In this document: positions 7,600-16,263 of the stretch, in pieces
Layout: each line of letters opens with the position of its first letter
Numbering within the stretch: the first letter of the stretch is position 1
Assembly: GCA_964609825.1 (NCBI GenBank)
Contig: CAZSSH010000004.1
Location: forward strand, 310,001 to 374,000
Reading direction: 5' to 3'
DNA: 64,000 nt
From: CAZSSH01 sp964609825
Lineage (GTDB): Bacteria; Verrucomicrobiota; Lentisphaeria; Victivallales; Victivallaceae
Made by a program: the position numbers and the translations under genes
The notes under the pieces: model-generated
Told to the model about the DNA's origin: nothing
Seen by the model: only the letters and a program-made list of their open reading frames with translations
Database searches by the model: none

Positions 7600-9606
7600 A
7601 TGTTTCAGCACCGTAGCCTTGTCGATTTTTTGGTCCAAAGTCCGGTCAACTCTTTTTTGGAGAGTTGCTGGAATGGCGAGTATTATTTGAATTTCCCGGT
7701 TCGCGAGGGTAACAACGCCTATGATACCGGCGGGACCAACCCGCACGCCTTGTTCTTTTTGGTTTATATTGAGAAGCTTAAGCTCGTCAATGCCAAGCCG
7801 GGCCGGGCGGCCAAGCTTGCTTTGTGGCTCGCCAAACAAGTGCGCGATGACGGTTATTGTTTGACCCAGCAGGGCTTCACCGATCACCCGGCGCACGCCT
7901 CCACGCTGGGCGATGCGCTGGCGACGGCGGCTTATTACGGGGACATCATCGGTCTCACGGGCAGTGACCGCGATCAGGTGGTCGCCGCCGTCAAGCGGAT
8001 GATTGACAATCATCACCGCATCCGTTTTCCCGAGGGGGCGCAGGGGATCACCCAGCAGCTGCGCTTTGAGCTCAGGATGTACTATTGGATGATGCTTTTG
8101 ACTAAAGAAGCCGTGTGGCAGGAGCGCTTTACGACGGCGCTCAATAATGGCTTATACCGTTACACCCATCAGGCTGCCATCGACGGCCCGATTGTCCAAC
8201 CCAGCCTCAATCCCGACTGGACGTGGAACTATATCAGCACCGGGGGGTTGATTAAAGAGCACTCGACCAATACCCATACGCCCGCGTATTACGCGACCGA
8301 GCCCAATGGTTTCATGTTTGTCTATTTGCATGCGATCCAAAATCAGACTTTTGCCCGGCGCGCCGACTTTGATGAATTTTGCCGCAAATACATTGCCGGG
8401 ATGCTCAAAAATATGTCGCGCGCCGGACACCTGGCCAGCGACTTGGACGGCTACGGCATCCACCGCGCCTGGTACGGGCCGGTGCTTTGTGAGGGCATTC
8501 CCCTCGAGTGCGCCGCTTTGGCCGAGGTATTGGGGGACAAAGAGCTGGCCTCTTATATGCGCTACTACATCGACCGCTATCTCGACTTTGTCATGCGCTG
8601 CGACACCTTTGCCGCGAGCGGGTTGCCCCCGGCGCAACCCTACGGGCATAAAATCAACATTGAGGCGCAGTTTTCACAATTGGCAAGCATTCGCTTTTAC
8701 GGCTCCATCGCCCGCGCGTTGGCCGAGTTCGGCCATGTGGATGCGATCAAGGCCGTCGAGCCGCCGATGTACGGGACTTACTCATGGTTTGCCCAATGGC
8801 TGCGGGTCTCAACGCCAATGTACGAAACCTCGTTTGCCGCCTACAGCTGCTTGCGCAACATCCCGGTGGTGCCGTGCTACGGCGACCCCAATCTGGGGAC
8901 GCTGATCGGCGGTTCGCCGCTGGCGACTTTGCAGAGCACAACCGATCTTGTGTACGCGGCAAGTTTCCCCGCTGAGAGCTTGTGGCACATTGAGGTTGAG
9001 GATCACAACGGCCGCCGCTTCCGCAGCTGCTCGACTTCGCCGCGCGACCGTTACCAGATGGCGGTGCGTCACAGCAAAGGCGGCATTCTCACTGACACTG
9101 ATTTTGTCGAGTACGAGTCGCCGTGCAATCTCTGGATCGGCCCCGGCGAATATTTGGAACTTGATTATCAGCGCGACGAGTCCGATTACGAGTTCAAATT
9201 TTTTGTCCACAATATCTATCGGCAGGAGGAGATGGAGCTTGTCTTCGGCGTCCGCGGCAAGGCGGGGCATTACTTTGACAAAGTTTCCTTTGTTCTCCCG
9301 ATCCCCGACCGGGAGCTCAAGGTTTCCGCCGACGGTCAAACTTTTGTTTCGGCGGATCAGTATCAAGGCGGCAACCTTTGCGCCGTCAGCTGGCAAATCG
9401 GCGGCACGGTGACGGTGATCGACCAATTGGACGTCAATTTTGCCTATGCCTTGGTATCGCGCGAACTTCCCGACACGGTCAATATGCCGGGGGCGGTCAA
9501 CGCGTTTTCTCCCTACCGGACGCGTCAGTTGCGCCTCGAGGCGGTGCACGATGTCAAAACCACGTTGTGGAAGCTCAAAGCGCGGGTGCGTTTCTGCAAG
9601 GGTTAA
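7600..9606 (+). CDS. Hypothetical protein, predicted alpha/alpha-toroid plus beta-sandwich
   Basis: 668 residues without a signal peptide. The first 400 or so are helical and rich in Trp, Tyr and His (for example TNTHTPAYYATEPNG and LDGYGIHRAWYGP), and the last 230 are beta-rich. This two-part layout recalls polysaccharide lyases and related toroid enzymes, but no family motif is recognised and no activity is claimed. The ATG lies two bases after the preceding stop, so translation is probably coupled. Lack of a leader suggests it acts in the cytoplasm on imported oligosaccharides (inference). Confidence 0.6.
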   Translation: MFQHRSLVDFLVQSPVNSFLESCWNGEYYLNFPVREGNNAYDTGGTNPHALFFLVYIEKLKLVNAKPGRAAKLALWLAKQVRDDGYCLTQQGFTDHPAHASTLGDALATAAYYGDIIGLTGSDRDQVVAAVKRMIDNHHRIRFPEGAQGITQQLRFELRMYYWMMLLTKEAVWQERFTTALNNGLYRYTHQAAIDGPIVQPSLNPDWTWNYISTGGLIKEHSTNTHTPAYYATEPNGFMFVYLHAIQNQTFARRADFDEFCRKYIAGMLKNMSRAGHLASDLDGYGIHRAWYGPVLCEGIPLECAALAEVLGDKELASYMRYYIDRYLDFVMRCDTFAASGLPPAQPYGHKINIEAQFSQLASIRFYGSIARALAEFGHVDAIKAVEPPMYGTYSWFAQWLRVSTPMYETSFAAYSCLRNIPVVPCYGDPNLGTLIGGSPLATLQSTTDLVYAASFPAESLWHIEVEDHNGRRFRSCSTSPRDRYQMAVRHSKGGILTDTDFVEYESPCNLWIGPGEYLELDYQRDESDYEFKFFVHNIYRQEEMELVFGVRGKAGHYFDKVSFVLPIPDRELKVSADGQTFVSADQYQGGNLCAVSWQIGGTVTVIDQLDVNFAYALVSRELPDTVNMPGAVNAFSPYRTRQLRLEAVHDVKTTLWKLKARVRFCKG

Positions 9607-9620
9607 TATAAAATAAAAAA

Positions 9621-9651
9621 GGGAGAGGCCGAAAAACCTCTCCCTTTTTTT
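9621..9651. terminator. Rho-independent terminator closing the glycan locus
   Basis: The perfect stem GGGAGAGG (9621-9628) / CCTCTCCC (9637-9644) has an 8-base loop and is followed by seven T. An A-rich run just upstream means it can also work on the other strand, for the convergent rhaA. Confidence 0.9.
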
Positions 9652-9662
9652 GTCAAAAAAAG

Positions 9663-10913
9663 TTAGCCGCGAGCAAGCAAAACCTTTTTTTCATACGCTT
9701 TGATTTCGCTCATGTACTCGGTCCCGACGGGGACGTTGTGGGTCAAACAATAGTGATCCCAAACGATGCCCCAGGGTAGATTCTTGCAATTGTCGATTTC
9801 GGCCAATCTGCTGGTGTAATCAAATGATTTCTCAAATCCTTCCAGTTTCTTGTAGGGCTCCAAGAGGGCGATCAACAGCGACTTTTGAAACGCGCGGCTG
9901 CCGATGACCATCGCCGCGATGCGGTTGATGGAAGCGTCAAAGTAGTCGAGCGCAAAGTGGATTTTGTTGAGATAATCATAGGCCGCCGCTTCGCGGGCGA
10001 CATTGAGCAAATCATCGTTGACGACCAACACATGGTCGCTGTCCCAGCGGACGCCGCGGCTTACATGGAGCATCACTTCTTTCATCTCGCAAAAAATCGC
10101 CGACAGCTTGTCGCCGACGCTCTCGGTGGGATGAAAGTGGCCCATGTCAAAGCACACCATCTTGTTGCTCCGCATTGCGTAGGCGAGGCAGAACTCGTTG
10201 GAGGTTACGGTGTAGCTCTCAGTCCCGATGCCGAAAAGTTTGGATTCGACGGCGTCGCGGGTGTATTTGGCCGGAAGTTGGGGGGCGAAGCACTCGTCGA
10301 GGCTGTCGCGCATCCGGACGCGCGGGCTGTAGCGGTCAACCACCAAGTCTTTGCTGCCGTCGGGCATCCAAAAGTTGACGATGGACGGGGTCTTGAGCTT
10401 TTTGCCGAGCTCGGCGGCGACTTTGCGCACCGCGATCCCGTGGTTGATCCAAAATTTGCGGATCTTTTTGTCCGGGTGGGAGAGCGAGAAGCCGTGGTCA
10501 AGCTTGGGGTGCGAGTAAAAAGCCGGCGCAATGTCCAAACCGATTTTTTTGCTTTGGGCCCAGCTGAGCCAGTCGGAGTAGTTCTCCAGATTGTAGCTGT
10601 CGCGATCCTGACCGGGGAGCACGCGGTCAACCTGATGGGCCTGCAAATTGACTTTTTGGGTACCGGGGAGGAGCTTTAATACCAAATCGAGATCGCTGCG
10701 GAGCTCTTCGGCGGTGCGGGCGCGTCCGGGGTAGTTGCCGGTGACCTGACAGCCGCCGGTGTGGGCATGCTGGACATTTTCGAATCCGACGACGTCATCG
10801 CCCTGCCATGCGTGCAAAGAGATCACCACCTGATCGAGCTTGGCGAGCGCCTGCTCGACATCGACGCCCTTGGCGGCGTACATCTCTTTGGCCAACTCAA
10901 ACGCTTTGCTCAT
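9663..10913 (-). CDS. rhaA: L-rhamnose isomerase
   Basis: 416 residues, close to the 419 of the E. coli enzyme. It converts L-rhamnose to L-rhamnulose in the cytoplasm with divalent metal. Family blocks are obvious: KLDQVVISLHAWQGDDVVGF near residue 26, HTGGCQVTGNYPGRA, and the metal-site region around FDMGHFHPTE and WDSDHV. A GGAGGG ribosome site precedes the start. The start overlaps the stop of the upstream esterase gene as ATGA, so the two are translationally coupled. The kinase for the next pathway step (rhaB) is about 20 kb away at 33094; no rhaD aldolase is present in the window. Confidence 0.95.
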   Translation of the reverse strand: MSKAFELAKEMYAAKGVDVEQALAKLDQVVISLHAWQGDDVVGFENVQHAHTGGCQVTGNYPGRARTAEELRSDLDLVLKLLPGTQKVNLQAHQVDRVLPGQDRDSYNLENYSDWLSWAQSKKIGLDIAPAFYSHPKLDHGFSLSHPDKKIRKFWINHGIAVRKVAAELGKKLKTPSIVNFWMPDGSKDLVVDRYSPRVRMRDSLDECFAPQLPAKYTRDAVESKLFGIGTESYTVTSNEFCLAYAMRSNKMVCFDMGHFHPTESVGDKLSAIFCEMKEVMLHVSRGVRWDSDHVLVVNDDLLNVAREAAAYDYLNKIHFALDYFDASINRIAAMVIGSRAFQKSLLIALLEPYKKLEGFEKSFDYTSRLAEIDNCKNLPWGIVWDHYCLTHNVPVGTEYMSEIKAYEKKVLLARG

Positions 10914-12070
10914 AAATTACCCTCCAGTTGTAAAATATTGGTGCTGTATATTCGTTGATTTTGATCGGTAACATTAAAATAGGCCGCTGTCGTGTACTCC
11001 GGGAGGGTGGCGGTGACTTTGCCGTCTCCGGAAATTTCGACGCTCTGCGTATTCCACGTGCGGTCGGCCTCAAGCCCGGTTGCGCGGGTATAGACCAGCT
11101 CCGCGGCGGCAAGCCTGATGTCGGCCGGGGTGTTTATGATCAGGCTCGTCACTTTGTCGCCGCGGCGGCGGACCTTGGACAATACCGGTAAACTTTGCTG
11201 TTTTTTGAAGACATGGTCAAAGAAATTGACCAGCTCGGGCGCTTCCTCGGCGACCGGGGAGTGGGCGTGCTCCATCCTGACTTTGATGCTTAAAAAATTT
11301 GGGCCCTTGCGGCACTTCACCGAGCGCATCAACGCGCTTAAGGGAAACGCGAAATCATTGGTCCCGGTGAGCCACAAAAAGGGAATGTCATGTCCGGGTA
11401 AAAAGTGCTTGGGGTCCCAAAGCTGAAACCATTTTTTTAACTTTTTATGATCCAGCTTGCGTTTCTCGTAGAGTGCGGTCGGCGTGTCCAAAAAACCGCA
11501 ACCGTAGACCGGCGCGGCGGCGGCAAAGCGCGTATCGACACCGGCCGCCACACTGGTGAGGACGCCGCCCCATGAAATGCCGGTAATGCCGACACGGGCC
11601 GGATCAACCGCCTCAAAGCTGCGCAAGAGACTGTGTCCGGCAATCACCGCGGCGACGGCGTGATACATCCACTGCTCATGGATGGGGTAGTCGCTCTCCT
11701 CAAAGTTGCCCCAGCCGGCCGGGCCGGAGTTGGCGTGGCGCTCCCACAGGGATTTGCCGCGGACGTTGGTTTCCGCCTGCGGGGCAATGCCGCCGCAAGT
11801 ATCCATGGCAATCGCGGCATAGCCCTGACCGACCCAAAAATCGACCCAGGAGGGAAATGCGGTGCCCAGCCCGCCGTGGACCAATACCATGGCCGGAACT
11901 TTATTTTTTTTAGACGCGTGGGGCGGGATTCCAATCCAGGCAAAGACTTTGGTTTTTTTGCCCTGATACAGTACGCTCTCATAAAACAAGGCGCGGGTGG
12001 CGCCGTGCCGGCGCTCATCGGTGTAGCGGTATGACGGTGTGTCAAAAAGTTGCTTGATATCCCAAATCAT
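10910..12070 (-). CDS. Alpha/beta hydrolase, acetyl xylan esterase-like
   Basis: 386 residues from the Met of MIWDIKQLF. A longer frame to 12142 exists but would run through the promoter, and this start gives a normal family N-terminus. The fold is alpha/beta hydrolase: VLVHGGLGTAFPSWVDFW forms the oxyanion strand, VGITGISWGGVL holds the nucleophile Ser (G-I-S-W-G), and MEHAHSP carries the likely catalytic His. It has no signal peptide and is co-transcribed with rhaA, which suggests intracellular deacetylation of imported rhamnose-containing oligosaccharides (inference). Confidence 0.75.
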   Translation of the reverse strand: MIWDIKQLFDTPSYRYTDERRHGATRALFYESVLYQGKKTKVFAWIGIPPHASKKNKVPAMVLVHGGLGTAFPSWVDFWVGQGYAAIAMDTCGGIAPQAETNVRGKSLWERHANSGPAGWGNFEESDYPIHEQWMYHAVAAVIAGHSLLRSFEAVDPARVGITGISWGGVLTSVAAGVDTRFAAAAPVYGCGFLDTPTALYEKRKLDHKKLKKWFQLWDPKHFLPGHDIPFLWLTGTNDFAFPLSALMRSVKCRKGPNFLSIKVRMEHAHSPVAEEAPELVNFFDHVFKKQQSLPVLSKVRRRGDKVTSLIINTPADIRLAAAELVYTRATGLEADRTWNTQSVEISGDGKVTATLPEYTTAAYFNVTDQNQRIYSTNILQLEGNL

Positions 12071-12113
12071 AATGTTTGTCCGGGGTTGTCGGATAAATTG
12101 TAACAATTGAAGT

Positions 12114-12142
12114 AATATAGCCTGAATCGACCGGGTTTTCAA
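12114..12142 (-). promoter_or_regulatory. Promoter of the esterase-rhaA operon
   Basis: Read on the minus strand, the -35 TTGAAA (12142-12137) and -10 TATATT (12119-12114) are 17 bases apart and point to the esterase start at 12070. Confidence 0.65.
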
Positions 12143-12192
12143 ATTTGTTTGTGATTTTTTTTACTTAATTAGGAAAACATAATATTTCAAGG

Positions 12193-12220
12193 TTGAAAAT
12201 TTGCATTGCTGTGCTATAAT
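12193..12220 (+). promoter_or_regulatory. Promoter of the GH106-like gene
   Basis: TTGAAA at 12193-12198 and a perfect TATAAT at 12215-12220, spaced by 16 bases, lie 73 bases before the chosen start. The divergent esterase-rhaA promoter is about 50 bases away, so one regulator bound at 12143-12192 could control both directions. Confidence 0.65.
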
Positions 12221-12293
12221 TAAAAATCATGAGCACAAAATCGCCGTTTTTGCTAGTTTGCCGGCATTAAGCAAGGGACATAAACAATATTTT

Positions 12294-14960
12294 ATGAAAA
12301 TTGACGAGCTGTTGAAAGATTTGGAAATCAAGTCCGCTGCGTTCCGGCCCGGAATGTTTTGGTTTTGGAACGATGAGTTGAATGTCGATGAGCTGCACCG
12401 CAAGATTGGTGAGTTTGCCCGCTCCGGTTTTACCCGGATTGTGATCCACCCAAATCACGGCATGACGCTTGAATACTTGTCCGACGAGTACTGTCTGCGG
12501 GTCAAGGCAGCGTTGGAATGCTGTCTCAAGTACGGGATCAAAATTTGGCTCTATGACGAGTTCGGCTGGCCCAGCGGCAACGCGGGCGGGTTGTTGCTGC
12601 GCACCCATCCCGAATATCGCGCGTGGCATTTGTGGTTTGGGCGCGATGTCAAAGGCGAAGTCATTGCCGAACCCCGGCTGACCGAACGGGTGCTCGATTG
12701 CGTCACCGGCGCGCCGTGGTGCCGCAATGAGTCGGGGTATCTTGACACGTTGTCCGAGGAGGCGGTGGCCAAATTCATCGAGCTCACGCACCAGCGGCTT
12801 TATGAATACATCGGCAATGCATTGTTTGCCAAGACCGTTGAGGGGTTCTTTACCGATGAGGTTGCCTGTATGCTTGAGAGCACCGGTAAAAACGGCGTCT
12901 GGACGGCCGAGTGTCTGCCTTGGACGCCCGAGTTTCCGGCTCTTTTTAAGGCCAAATACGGTTACGATATTGCCGAAAATTATGCTGTATTGGCCGACCC
13001 GGTGCAGTCACAGCGGCAACGCCGTGACTATTGGCAGCTCGCACAGGAGCTCCATGTCAACGCATTTTACCGCGCCATTGCCGACTGGTGCGACCGGCAT
13101 CAGGTCAAATTTACCGGCCATTTGGGCGATGATTTCCCGGCGCAGCAGGTGCGTTTTTCCGGCAACCCGTTTTTGGCCTTGTCGCAAATGCACATCCCCG
13201 GCTGGGATTACCTGGGCAATGACCAAAGCGTGGAGCAGCTGGTGATGCAAATGTCGATGGTCTCCTCGGTGGCGGCGGCGACCAAGCGCAAATATTGTTT
13301 CTGCGAAGCCTTTGGCGTGTCGCCGCAAAACTTGACTCCCGAAAAAATCTTGCGAAAATCGGTCTTTTTTGGCCTCCATGGTATTAATATGATTTATTTT
13401 ATGGGGGCAAGGCAATCCTCCAAGGGGTTGCGCAAGCACCTTTACTGGCCAGCGTTTTTTGATGATTCTCCATATTTTGAAGCATTGGCCGAGCTTGGCA
13501 AGGCGGTCGGCCGGGGCTTGGCGCTGACGAGTCTTGTCAAGCGCGAAACCCGCTACGCGATTTTATACCCGCAGGACCATCTGGAGCAGCTGCCTGTTCT
13601 TGATTATTCGCCCATCCGACAAGATGAGCCGGTCAATACGGTGCTCAACAAGGCGCTTAAAATCATCCGCTCCGCCGGCGAAAACTGCGACTTCATTTTT
13701 AAGGAAACCATCAGCAAAGCGACGATGTCGCGCTATGAGCAAATTTTTGTGCTGGACGAGCTTGACTACTATACCGATACCCTGACCAAAATTGACAATT
13801 ATGAAAATTGCAGCTTTATCAACTGCGAAGAACTCAAGGAGCTGATGCAAAAGACGCCGCCCGGGCTGTGTAAATATTTCGTCTCCGAAAACATCGCGGA
13901 TTTTCGCTATTATCTTTATCCGTTGGCCGACGGGGTAATGGCCGCGGTCTTTAATCCACGCCAAAAGGACGCCTCGGTATTGATCCGGCCGCAGCGCGGC
14001 TACCATGCGTCGCTGTACAATATTTCGGACGGCAAACTCTACGCGTTTGAGGGCGAGTTGAGCTTGGGTGGCGAAGGGGTGGCATTTTTATTTTTCAGCC
14101 ATCAGCTGTTGGCCGCCGGATCTTATTTCGGCTGTAAAAAGTTGTCGGCCTCGCTCTCCATGCAGCTTCGGACGCCCGACAACACGATTCCTTTGCAAAA
14201 CGTGATGTATATGCATGATCAGTCCTCGCGCAGTCTGCCCGGTGAAGTCAAGCATACCGCGATGCCGGGACACGGACTGCCGGAGTCATTTTTCGGCACC
14301 GGCCATGCCGGGTTTAAAGGATCCTTTAACGTTGCCGCCGAGACCGCCGGGCTGTCGGCAGTGTTCGAAAAGGACTACATCTCCGCCCTCAGTCTCGACG
14401 GCTGCGCCCTTAAGCTTGATGATGCCAAGGCCTTTCCGCTTTGGGATGGCAGCTGCCAAAGGATCGCTTTGGGCGCCTTGACGGCGGGGCGGCATGAGCT
14501 CTCGGGGACGATGAAAATGCCGCCGTTTGAGAGCTCGATGAAAAATGACGGATTTTTTGAGAAACCGCCGATGCCCTCACTGGATTTGTGTCTTTACGGC
14601 AAACTCGCCGGGGATGCCGCGGCGGCCAAACCGGTCGGTGATACTCTGGAGTGCCGTTTGCCGGTCAATTTGCGCGAACTCGGTTTTGGCCGGAGTTTTC
14701 ACAAAATTGTGATTGAGCTTGGGATCGAAGCGGCCGAAAACTTCTCGGCGATCCGGTTTGACCTCTATGACAATACCACTTTAAAGGTGGTGATTAATGG
14801 CAAGGACGAGCATTGGCTGCTCTCAAAACCGTATTTGCTCCACGGCAAATTCGGCGGCAAAAGTGCGGTTTTGCGTCTTGAGCTCTACCCGACCGTTGGG
14901 CATTTGTTTTCGCCCGCGGTGCTTGACTGGGGGATCAAAAATATTACCGTGATCCGTTAA
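12294..14960 (+). CDS. GH106-like alpha-L-rhamnosidase, intracellular
   Basis: 888 residues from the ATG at 12294; the upstream in-frame extension overlaps the promoter. The N-terminal FRPGMFWFWNDELNVDELHR, the barrel segment IWLYDEFGWPSGNAGG and FFTDEVACML are typical of the GH106 family and close relatives, which release L-rhamnose from pectic or other polysaccharides. A C-terminal beta-sandwich covers about residues 650-888. There is no signal peptide, so it would act on imported oligosaccharides. Divergence from esterase-rhaA fits a rhamnose-glycan role. Its last 17 bases overlap the convergent glycerate kinase gene. Confidence 0.68.
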   Translation: MKIDELLKDLEIKSAAFRPGMFWFWNDELNVDELHRKIGEFARSGFTRIVIHPNHGMTLEYLSDEYCLRVKAALECCLKYGIKIWLYDEFGWPSGNAGGLLLRTHPEYRAWHLWFGRDVKGEVIAEPRLTERVLDCVTGAPWCRNESGYLDTLSEEAVAKFIELTHQRLYEYIGNALFAKTVEGFFTDEVACMLESTGKNGVWTAECLPWTPEFPALFKAKYGYDIAENYAVLADPVQSQRQRRDYWQLAQELHVNAFYRAIADWCDRHQVKFTGHLGDDFPAQQVRFSGNPFLALSQMHIPGWDYLGNDQSVEQLVMQMSMVSSVAAATKRKYCFCEAFGVSPQNLTPEKILRKSVFFGLHGINMIYFMGARQSSKGLRKHLYWPAFFDDSPYFEALAELGKAVGRGLALTSLVKRETRYAILYPQDHLEQLPVLDYSPIRQDEPVNTVLNKALKIIRSAGENCDFIFKETISKATMSRYEQIFVLDELDYYTDTLTKIDNYENCSFINCEELKELMQKTPPGLCKYFVSENIADFRYYLYPLADGVMAAVFNPRQKDASVLIRPQRGYHASLYNISDGKLYAFEGELSLGGEGVAFLFFSHQLLAAGSYFGCKKLSASLSMQLRTPDNTIPLQNVMYMHDQSSRSLPGEVKHTAMPGHGLPESFFGTGHAGFKGSFNVAAETAGLSAVFEKDYISALSLDGCALKLDDAKAFPLWDGSCQRIALGALTAGRHELSGTMKMPPFESSMKNDGFFEKPPMPSLDLCLYGKLAGDAAAAKPVGDTLECRLPVNLRELGFGRSFHKIVIELGIEAAENFSAIRFDLYDNTTLKVVINGKDEHWLLSKPYLLHGKFGGKSAVLRLELYPTVGHLFSPAVLDWGIKNITVIR

Positions 14961-16068
14961 AATAGAGTTTTGCGATGTTTTGCAGCATCCGCCGCAGATT
15001 TTGCGGGGTGTCGGCAATCGCTTTTTCGAGCGTGCCGGGGCCGGCGGCGAGACTCATGACGGCGAAAAATTCCTTTTGCAGCGGCGTGACATCGCCGCGC
15101 AAGCTCCCCGAGAGCAGCACCACCGGGATTTGATGACGCTTGCCGCGTTGATTGACCGCCTGACAAAGTTTGCCGTGTAACGTTTGCTCGTCCGAGCACC
15201 CTTCGCCGGTCACGATCAAGTCGGCCCCCGCAATTTTTTGATCAAAACCGATGGCATCCAAAACTGTTTCAGCGCCCGGCCGGATAACCCCTTTGAGGAT
15301 GCGGCGAAAGGCGAAGCCAAGTCCGCCCGCGGCGCCGTCACCCGCTGTCTTGCCGTCGTCTTTCCATAATTTTGCCCAGTGGATCAACTGATTCTCCAAG
15401 TCGTGCTGCATGGCTTTGTCCGCACCCTTTTGCGCGCCGAACATCATTGCCGCTCCGGCGGGCCCGGTCAAAACATTGTCAACATCACAGGCAATCTGAA
15501 AGGTACATTCCGCAAGCAGCGGATCGACCGCACTCTCATCAACACTGGCAATTGACCGGATGACTTTTGCTCCCGATTTGGCGGGGATTTCCGCACCCCG
15601 GTCATTGGCAAAGCGCCAGCCCAGCGCCTGCAGCATGCCGAGGCCGCCGTCCACTGTGGCGCTGCCGCCGATGCCGACGGTAAAATGGCGGATATCCTGA
15701 TTGACCAACAACCGGATCATTTCACCGGTGCCGTAAGTCGAGGCCAGCAAGGGGTTGCGCTCATAATTTTTGAGGAGCTCCAAGCCGGAGGCGGCCGCCA
15801 TTTCCAAAATCGCCGAACGCTTGGTGCGATTGACCGCGCAAGGTGCCTTGACCGGGCGACCCAAAGGGTCGCTGACTGAGAGTGTGACGATTTCGCCGTC
15901 CATGCTTCGGGCCAATGCGTCCACTGTTCCTTCGCCGCCGTCGGCGAGGGGCAGGGTAACGATTTCGCCGTTAAAATCAATTTCGCGAAGGGCGCTCAAC
16001 GCAAGATCGGCGATCTCCGAGGCGCGCATACAATCTTTAAAGGAGTCAAAAGCAACCACTATTTTCAT
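14944..16068 (-). CDS. glxK: Glycerate kinase (GlxK/GarK family)
   Basis: 374 residues from the Met of MKIVVAFDSFKDCMRASEIA, the conserved family start. It phosphorylates D-glycerate with ATP (2-phosphoglycerate in the characterised members), feeding oxidation products of sugar acids and glycolate into glycolysis. PLADGGEGTVDAL, GIGGSATVDGG and VTGEGCSDEQTL are diagnostic blocks. It is a single-gene unit with its own promoter, convergent with the GH106-like gene and divergent from a zinc dehydrogenase. Joint control with the dehydrogenase through the shared 195-base intergenic region is possible. Confidence 0.92.
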   Translation of the reverse strand: MKIVVAFDSFKDCMRASEIADLALSALREIDFNGEIVTLPLADGGEGTVDALARSMDGEIVTLSVSDPLGRPVKAPCAVNRTKRSAILEMAAASGLELLKNYERNPLLASTYGTGEMIRLLVNQDIRHFTVGIGGSATVDGGLGMLQALGWRFANDRGAEIPAKSGAKVIRSIASVDESAVDPLLAECTFQIACDVDNVLTGPAGAAMMFGAQKGADKAMQHDLENQLIHWAKLWKDDGKTAGDGAAGGLGFAFRRILKGVIRPGAETVLDAIGFDQKIAGADLIVTGEGCSDEQTLHGKLCQAVNQRGKRHQIPVVLLSGSLRGDVTPLQKEFFAVMSLAAGPGTLEKAIADTPQNLRRMLQNIAKLYFNGSR

Positions 16069-16104
16069 TATATCAATCTCAAAAATGGGTGAATCAATTA
16101 TCAT

Positions 16105-16133
16105 AATATAGCCATATTGCCTTTTTTTTACAA
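16105..16133 (-). promoter_or_regulatory. Promoter of glxK
   Basis: On the minus strand TTGTAA (16133-16128) and TATATT (16110-16105) are separated by 17 bases, 36 bases before the start codon. Confidence 0.6.
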
Positions 16134-16140
16134 GCGCGGT

Positions 16141-16154
16141 TTGCATAAATGCAA
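16141..16154. promoter_or_regulatory. Operator-like palindrome between glxK and the dehydrogenase
   Basis: TTGCAT-AA-ATGCAA is a perfect 6+6 inverted repeat. It sits between the divergent genes, immediately upstream of a TATATT box (16164-16169) on the plus strand, where a dimeric regulator could control the dehydrogenase promoter. Confidence 0.45.
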
Positions 16155-16174
16155 CAATTGTGATATATTACGAT

Positions 16175-16248
16175 GCGATGTCCCGGCGGAATGCCTCCGG
16201 CGGCGGTCCATCGCTTAACAATGACCCGTCAAAGGGTTAAATACGGTT
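16175..16248 (+). promoter_or_regulatory. Possible structured 5' leader of the dehydrogenase gene
   Basis: The transcript from the TATATT box would begin with GCGATG...CATCGC (a 6-bp closing stem, about 16175-16214) enclosing a GC-rich hairpin GGCGGAATGCCTCC. A second short hairpin ACCC...GGGT follows before the GAGG ribosome site. It does not match a riboswitch class that I recognise, and it may simply be a stabilising leader. Confidence 0.3.
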
Positions 16249-16263
16249 TCAGAGGTTTAAAAA

